Assembly: GCA_023436065.1 (NCBI GenBank)
Contig: JAEZKU010000067.1
Span: 1 to 64,000 of the forward strand
Direction: 5' to 3'
Origin: Bacillota bacterium
Lineage (GTDB): Bacteria; Bacillota; Clostridia; Lachnospirales; Lachnospiraceae
DNA length: 64,000 nucleotides
Under the pieces are notes generated by a model. That model saw only the letters and a program-made list of their open reading frames with translations, was not told where the DNA came from and did not search any database. Below, in pieces: positions 61,710-64,000 of this stretch; the stretch's first letter is position 1, and every line of letters begins with the position of its first letter. Position numbers and translations under genes: made by a program.

Positions 61710-62426
61710 CTATTTTGCCGCAACACTGTTTTTCCAGGGTCTGTTCTTGCCAAGCCATCCCTTCTCTTCCCAATGTGCTTTATCCTCCGGGCCGGATCCC
61801 CACCCCGCAAGCTGCATTTTCCTCATCAGAAGGAACATTACTTTCCTGCTCAATGACACCCTGGTGGGATTTCCTGCCGCCCCAAACTTATCTGCCATCA
61901 CCTTCATATCATGCTCTATTTTCTCTTTATTTTCATCCTTTACTCCATCCCAGGACATTGCCATACTACGTACTTTATAAATTCGTATATCTGAAATACC
62001 CCAGAATTTCAAGCTGGTCTCAATGTCCTTCGCAGCCTCCTTCATGCCTGCGCCGGCACCAGAAGCAATCACTACTGCTCTCTTATAGTACATAATTTCC
62101 TTCGGTCTGTGACTGATCCACTGAACAAAAAGATGATCCAGCAATGCTTTCATCGATCCTGTGGTACGTAAACAGTATACCGGGGTTGTGAACACCAACA
62201 GGTCGGCTTCGTCCATACTCTGCGTGATCGGTTTAACCCACTCATAATGCGGGCATTTATCCATACTCTTCAGACACTGATAGCAGCCGATACAAAAATG
62301 AGGCATATCCTTAGGCAGAAAGAATTCTGTAATGTCTTCTCCTGTTCCAAACTGATCGATAAGAATTCTTCCGACATGGTAGGAAGTTCCCTTATGACTT
62401 TGTCCGTGTATAATTACTATCTTCAT
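61710..62426 (-). CDS. NAD(P)H-dependent FMN oxidoreductase (flavodoxin fold)
   Basis: 238 residues. FMN loop I-H-G-Q-S-H-K-G-T-S at 6–15; F-C-I-G-C-Y-Q-C-L-K near 44 (three Cys); V-F-T-T-P-V-Y-C near 77. Multimeric flavodoxin/NAD(P)H-quinone-type fold. Its ATG overlaps the stop of the TetR gene (ATGA), so it is in the TetR operon and is probably induced by the TetR ligand, likely an electrophile or quinone. Confidence 0.88.
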   Translation of the reverse strand: MKIVIIHGQSHKGTSYHVGRILIDQFGTGEDITEFFLPKDMPHFCIGCYQCLKSMDKCPHYEWVKPITQSMDEADLLVFTTPVYCLRTTGSMKALLDHLFVQWISHRPKEIMYYKRAVVIASGAGAGMKEAAKDIETSLKFWGISDIRIYKVRSMAMSWDGVKDENKEKIEHDMKVMADKFGAAGNPTRVSLSRKVMFLLMRKMQLAGWGSGPEDKAHWEEKGWLGKNRPWKNSVAAK

Positions 62427-63058
62427 ATTGATTCCCCCTTCATTTTATTTAACTCACTAAATTGTCTTATATGGTGTTCTATCATTTGCAATGCTTCCTC
62501 TTCTCTCTCGGGATGACAATCACAGAGCGTAAGCAATAAAAACATAGGCCCATAGAATTGCAATGCCATCGTCTGCGGATCCATATGCAGCATTTTCTCC
62601 CGACCAATGAGCAAGCCTAATGCCGCTCCCTGATAAGAAAGAGGTAAATCAATATATTGCTTCACATACTGGTCTGCCAGTTCTCTATTATGGTATTGCT
62701 CCATCGCCAAAAGCTTTCGAAATTTTGCCACGTATTCATCATGAAGGTAATAAAGGAAGAGACTTTTTCCCATCTCAATCAATTGCTCCTCATTGAGCCT
62801 CTGGAACAGTTCAACATCCCGTTCCGGTTCTGTACCATTCATCTGCATCGCCGCAGCCTGCTTATCATATCGCTCTGACATCTCCGTCAGTATCGCATCA
62901 AAAATATCCTGCTTGCTTTTATAATGCTTATATAAAGACGGAGCCTTAATTCCGACTGCCGCAGCAATCTGGGCCACGCTGACCGCCTCATATCCTTTTT
63001 CAGCAAATAAATTTAGTGCTTCCAGTATGATTCTTTTCTTTGTAGAAAGCTGTTCCAT
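62423..63058 (-). CDS. TetR-family transcriptional regulator
   Basis: 211 residues. The N-terminal TetR helix-turn-helix: R-I-I-L-E-A-L-N-L-F-A-E-K-G-Y-E near 9, I-A-A-A-V-G-I-K-A-P-S-L-Y-K-H-Y near 26–41. The C-terminal ligand domain is helical. Two operator copies lie in its own promoter. Confidence 0.95.
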   Translation of the reverse strand: MEQLSTKKRIILEALNLFAEKGYEAVSVAQIAAAVGIKAPSLYKHYKSKQDIFDAILTEMSERYDKQAAAMQMNGTEPERDVELFQRLNEEQLIEMGKSLFLYYLHDEYVAKFRKLLAMEQYHNRELADQYVKQYIDLPLSYQGAALGLLIGREKMLHMDPQTMALQFYGPMFLLLTLCDCHPEREEEALQMIEHHIRQFSELNKMKGESI

Positions 63059-63073
63059 TCTCTGTCCCCTTTT

Positions 63074-63122
63074 GGCTAATAATCGTTAGCCTCATTATAG
63101 GCTAATAAACGTTAGCTGTCAA
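63074..63122 (-). promoter_or_regulatory. TetR promoter with two operators
   Basis: Reading leftward, TTGACA (63117–63122) and TATAAT (63094–63099), 17 bases apart. An 18-bp site GGCTAATAA-(T/A)-CGTTAGC-(C/T) occurs at 63074–63091 and 63100–63117, one over the start and the other in the spacer. It is palindromic (GGCTAA…TTAGCC). Confidence 0.88.
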
Positions 63123-63140
63123 TAGGTTTTATAAATAAAA

Positions 63141-63176
63141 TCAGGCAGTGAACAAGTGTCCCTTGCTCCTGCCTGA
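63141..63176. terminator. Hairpin between divergent promoters
   Basis: TCAGGCAG…CTGCCTGA, with an inner CAAG/CTTG pairing, followed by GGTTTT to the right and preceded by AAAA to the left. It could terminate in either direction, yet no gene runs into it. Confidence 0.6.
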
Positions 63177-63246
63177 GGTTTTAGATTATACTGCCGTTTA
63201 GATATTACTTAAAATATTAAAATATTGTTAATTCATACCATGTACA

Positions 63247-63275
63247 TTGAACTGATATGAAATTTAGAGTATAAT
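63247..63275 (+). promoter_or_regulatory. Promoter of the Cache-domain receptor
   Basis: TTGAAC (63247–63252) and TATAAT (63270–63275), 17 bases apart, 60 bases before the start at 63335. Confidence 0.75.
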
Positions 63276-63334
63276 TACTGCATCTTATGTAAGGAACAGA
63301 TGATAGAACCAGATCAAAACACGGAGGCAGAACT

Positions 63335-64000
63335 ATGCAGAATACGAAAATTATCAAGAGGAATAAAAAAATTAACAGTATACGTGTAAAAATGGTATTA
63401 GCTTTTGCGGTCTTAATCATTACTAGTGTTGGGTTTTTTTCACAAACTTCAATACATAACAGCACGAATCTCCTGACGAAGGAAGTGCAGAAAACATTAG
63501 GAAGGGTTTCCCTGTATGGAGCAATGCTTGTTGAAAATAGTTTAAGCAATATGACGAGTGATTTGTCATTAATGTCCTCTCAAAAGGATATTCAATCTTT
63601 AGATTTAAATAAACAGCTTGACACGCTTGGTTTTCAATTGGAATATACGGAATACCTTGCACTTGCAATTGTACAACCGGATGGGACGGCAAAATACACG
63701 GACGGGACGGAAAGTAATCTTGGAGACCGTCCCTATATTCAAAATGCACTTGCCGGAACACCGAATGTATCCGATGTCCTGATCAGTAAAGTAACCGGTC
63801 AACCGGTTATCATGGTTGCTGTACCAATTAAAGTAGGAAATAAAGTAGAGCAAGTGTTGATCGGGCGTAAAGACGGTAATGCCCTAAGTGATATCACAAA
63901 TGCCATTTCATATGGTGAAAACGGTTATTCCTACATAATCAATGGTTCCGGACAAGTCATTGCACATCCGAATTCGGAGCTGGTATTAAGTCAGTTTAAA
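63335..64000 (+). CDS. Cache-domain receptor, 5' part (probable methyl-accepting chemotaxis protein)
   Basis: 222 codons are visible and the frame runs on past the window. A basic N-terminus, TM1 at about 20–38 (M-V-L-A-F-A-V-L-I-I), then an extracytoplasmic dCache-type sensor with Y-L-A-L-A-I-V-Q-P-D-G-T near 107, L-G-D-R-P-Y-I-Q-N-A-L-A-G near 131 and E-N-G-Y-S-Y-I-I-N near 196. GGAGG precedes ATG 63335. The N-terminus is typical of chemoreceptors, but a kinase or diguanylate cyclase output cannot be excluded. Confidence 0.85.
   Translation, partial: MQNTKIIKRNKKINSIRVKMVLAFAVLIITSVGFFSQTSIHNSTNLLTKEVQKTLGRVSLYGAMLVENSLSNMTSDLSLMSSQKDIQSLDLNKQLDTLGFQLEYTEYLALAIVQPDGTAKYTDGTESNLGDRPYIQNALAGTPNVSDVLISKVTGQPVIMVAVPIKVGNKVEQVLIGRKDGNALSDITNAISYGENGYSYIINGSGQVIAHPNSELVLSQFK

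Noticed and set aside
1..64000. tRNA, rRNA or CRISPR loci
   Set aside because: No clover-leaf with a CCA-type end, no rRNA sequence and no regularly spaced direct repeats were seen on reading both strands.

Overview
The window is low-GC Firmicutes DNA and most resembles a Lachnospiraceae/Clostridia chromosome. Pointers are spoVG, mfd, pth, prs, murC and a DnaD/DnaI pair together, an LytTR–DUF3021 pair, DUF6774, DUF4003 and DUF1846 proteins, an RsgI-type anti-sigma factor, a relic of a GH112 phosphorylase, GGAGG ribosome binding sites and TTGACA/TATAAT promoters. No rRNA, tRNA or CRISPR array was recognised. The gene set at 37–54 kb (PrsA-like foldase, mfd, pth, spoVG, murC, DnaD, DnaI, prs) is usually origin-proximal in Firmicutes.

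Layout. 0–0.13 kb: end of an IS256-like insertion sequence. 0.2–5.6 kb: a secreted three-module protein, then a three-gene operon of a 22-residue-repeat protein, a MoxR AAA+ ATPase and a metallopeptidase/VWA protein. 5.6–8.3 kb: a two-module protein and a LacI-type sensor fused to GGDEF. 8.4–11.6 kb: a nitrosative/oxidative stress group of Crp/Fnr regulator, Hcp and hemerythrin with a palindrome in the promoter. 11.7–13.3 kb: a type II restriction–modification pair. 13.3–17 kb: a 135-bp nested palindrome, a chemoreceptor and an SOS-controlled Y-family polymerase with a small partner. 17–30.8 kb: mostly single small enzymes and stress genes, namely a membrane subtilase, ArsR with a 47-residue Cys-rich membrane peptide, a flavodoxin, AAC(3)-like and GNAT acetyltransferases, a cupin, CPBP proteases, a GH112 pseudogene, yjdF with its riboswitch, an AraC fusion and an SRAP peptidase. 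31–37 kb: DUF1846 protein, an XRE regulator/membrane pair, and an ECF sigma / RsgI-like anti-sigma / BIG2 protein module with a shared non-sigma-A promoter motif. 37–54 kb: housekeeping genes with small membrane proteins between them. 54–60 kb: class A PBP and a YhaO/YhaN (SbcD/SbcC-like) nuclease pair. 60–64 kb: GNAT, holin-like protein, a TetR-controlled flavoprotein, and the 5' part of a Cache-domain chemoreceptor cut by the window end.

Noteworthy: two structured palindromic elements sharing GTGTCAAA ends and an apical GAGCTTGC motif; a DnaA-box cluster in the leader of the DnaD–DnaI operon; the repeat/MoxR/VWA operon; the ECF module whose anti-sigma factor ends in a long Lys/Asp repeat tail; and the ArsR operon encoding a tiny Cys-rich peptide. 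All functions are inferred from sequence recognition; no database search was run.
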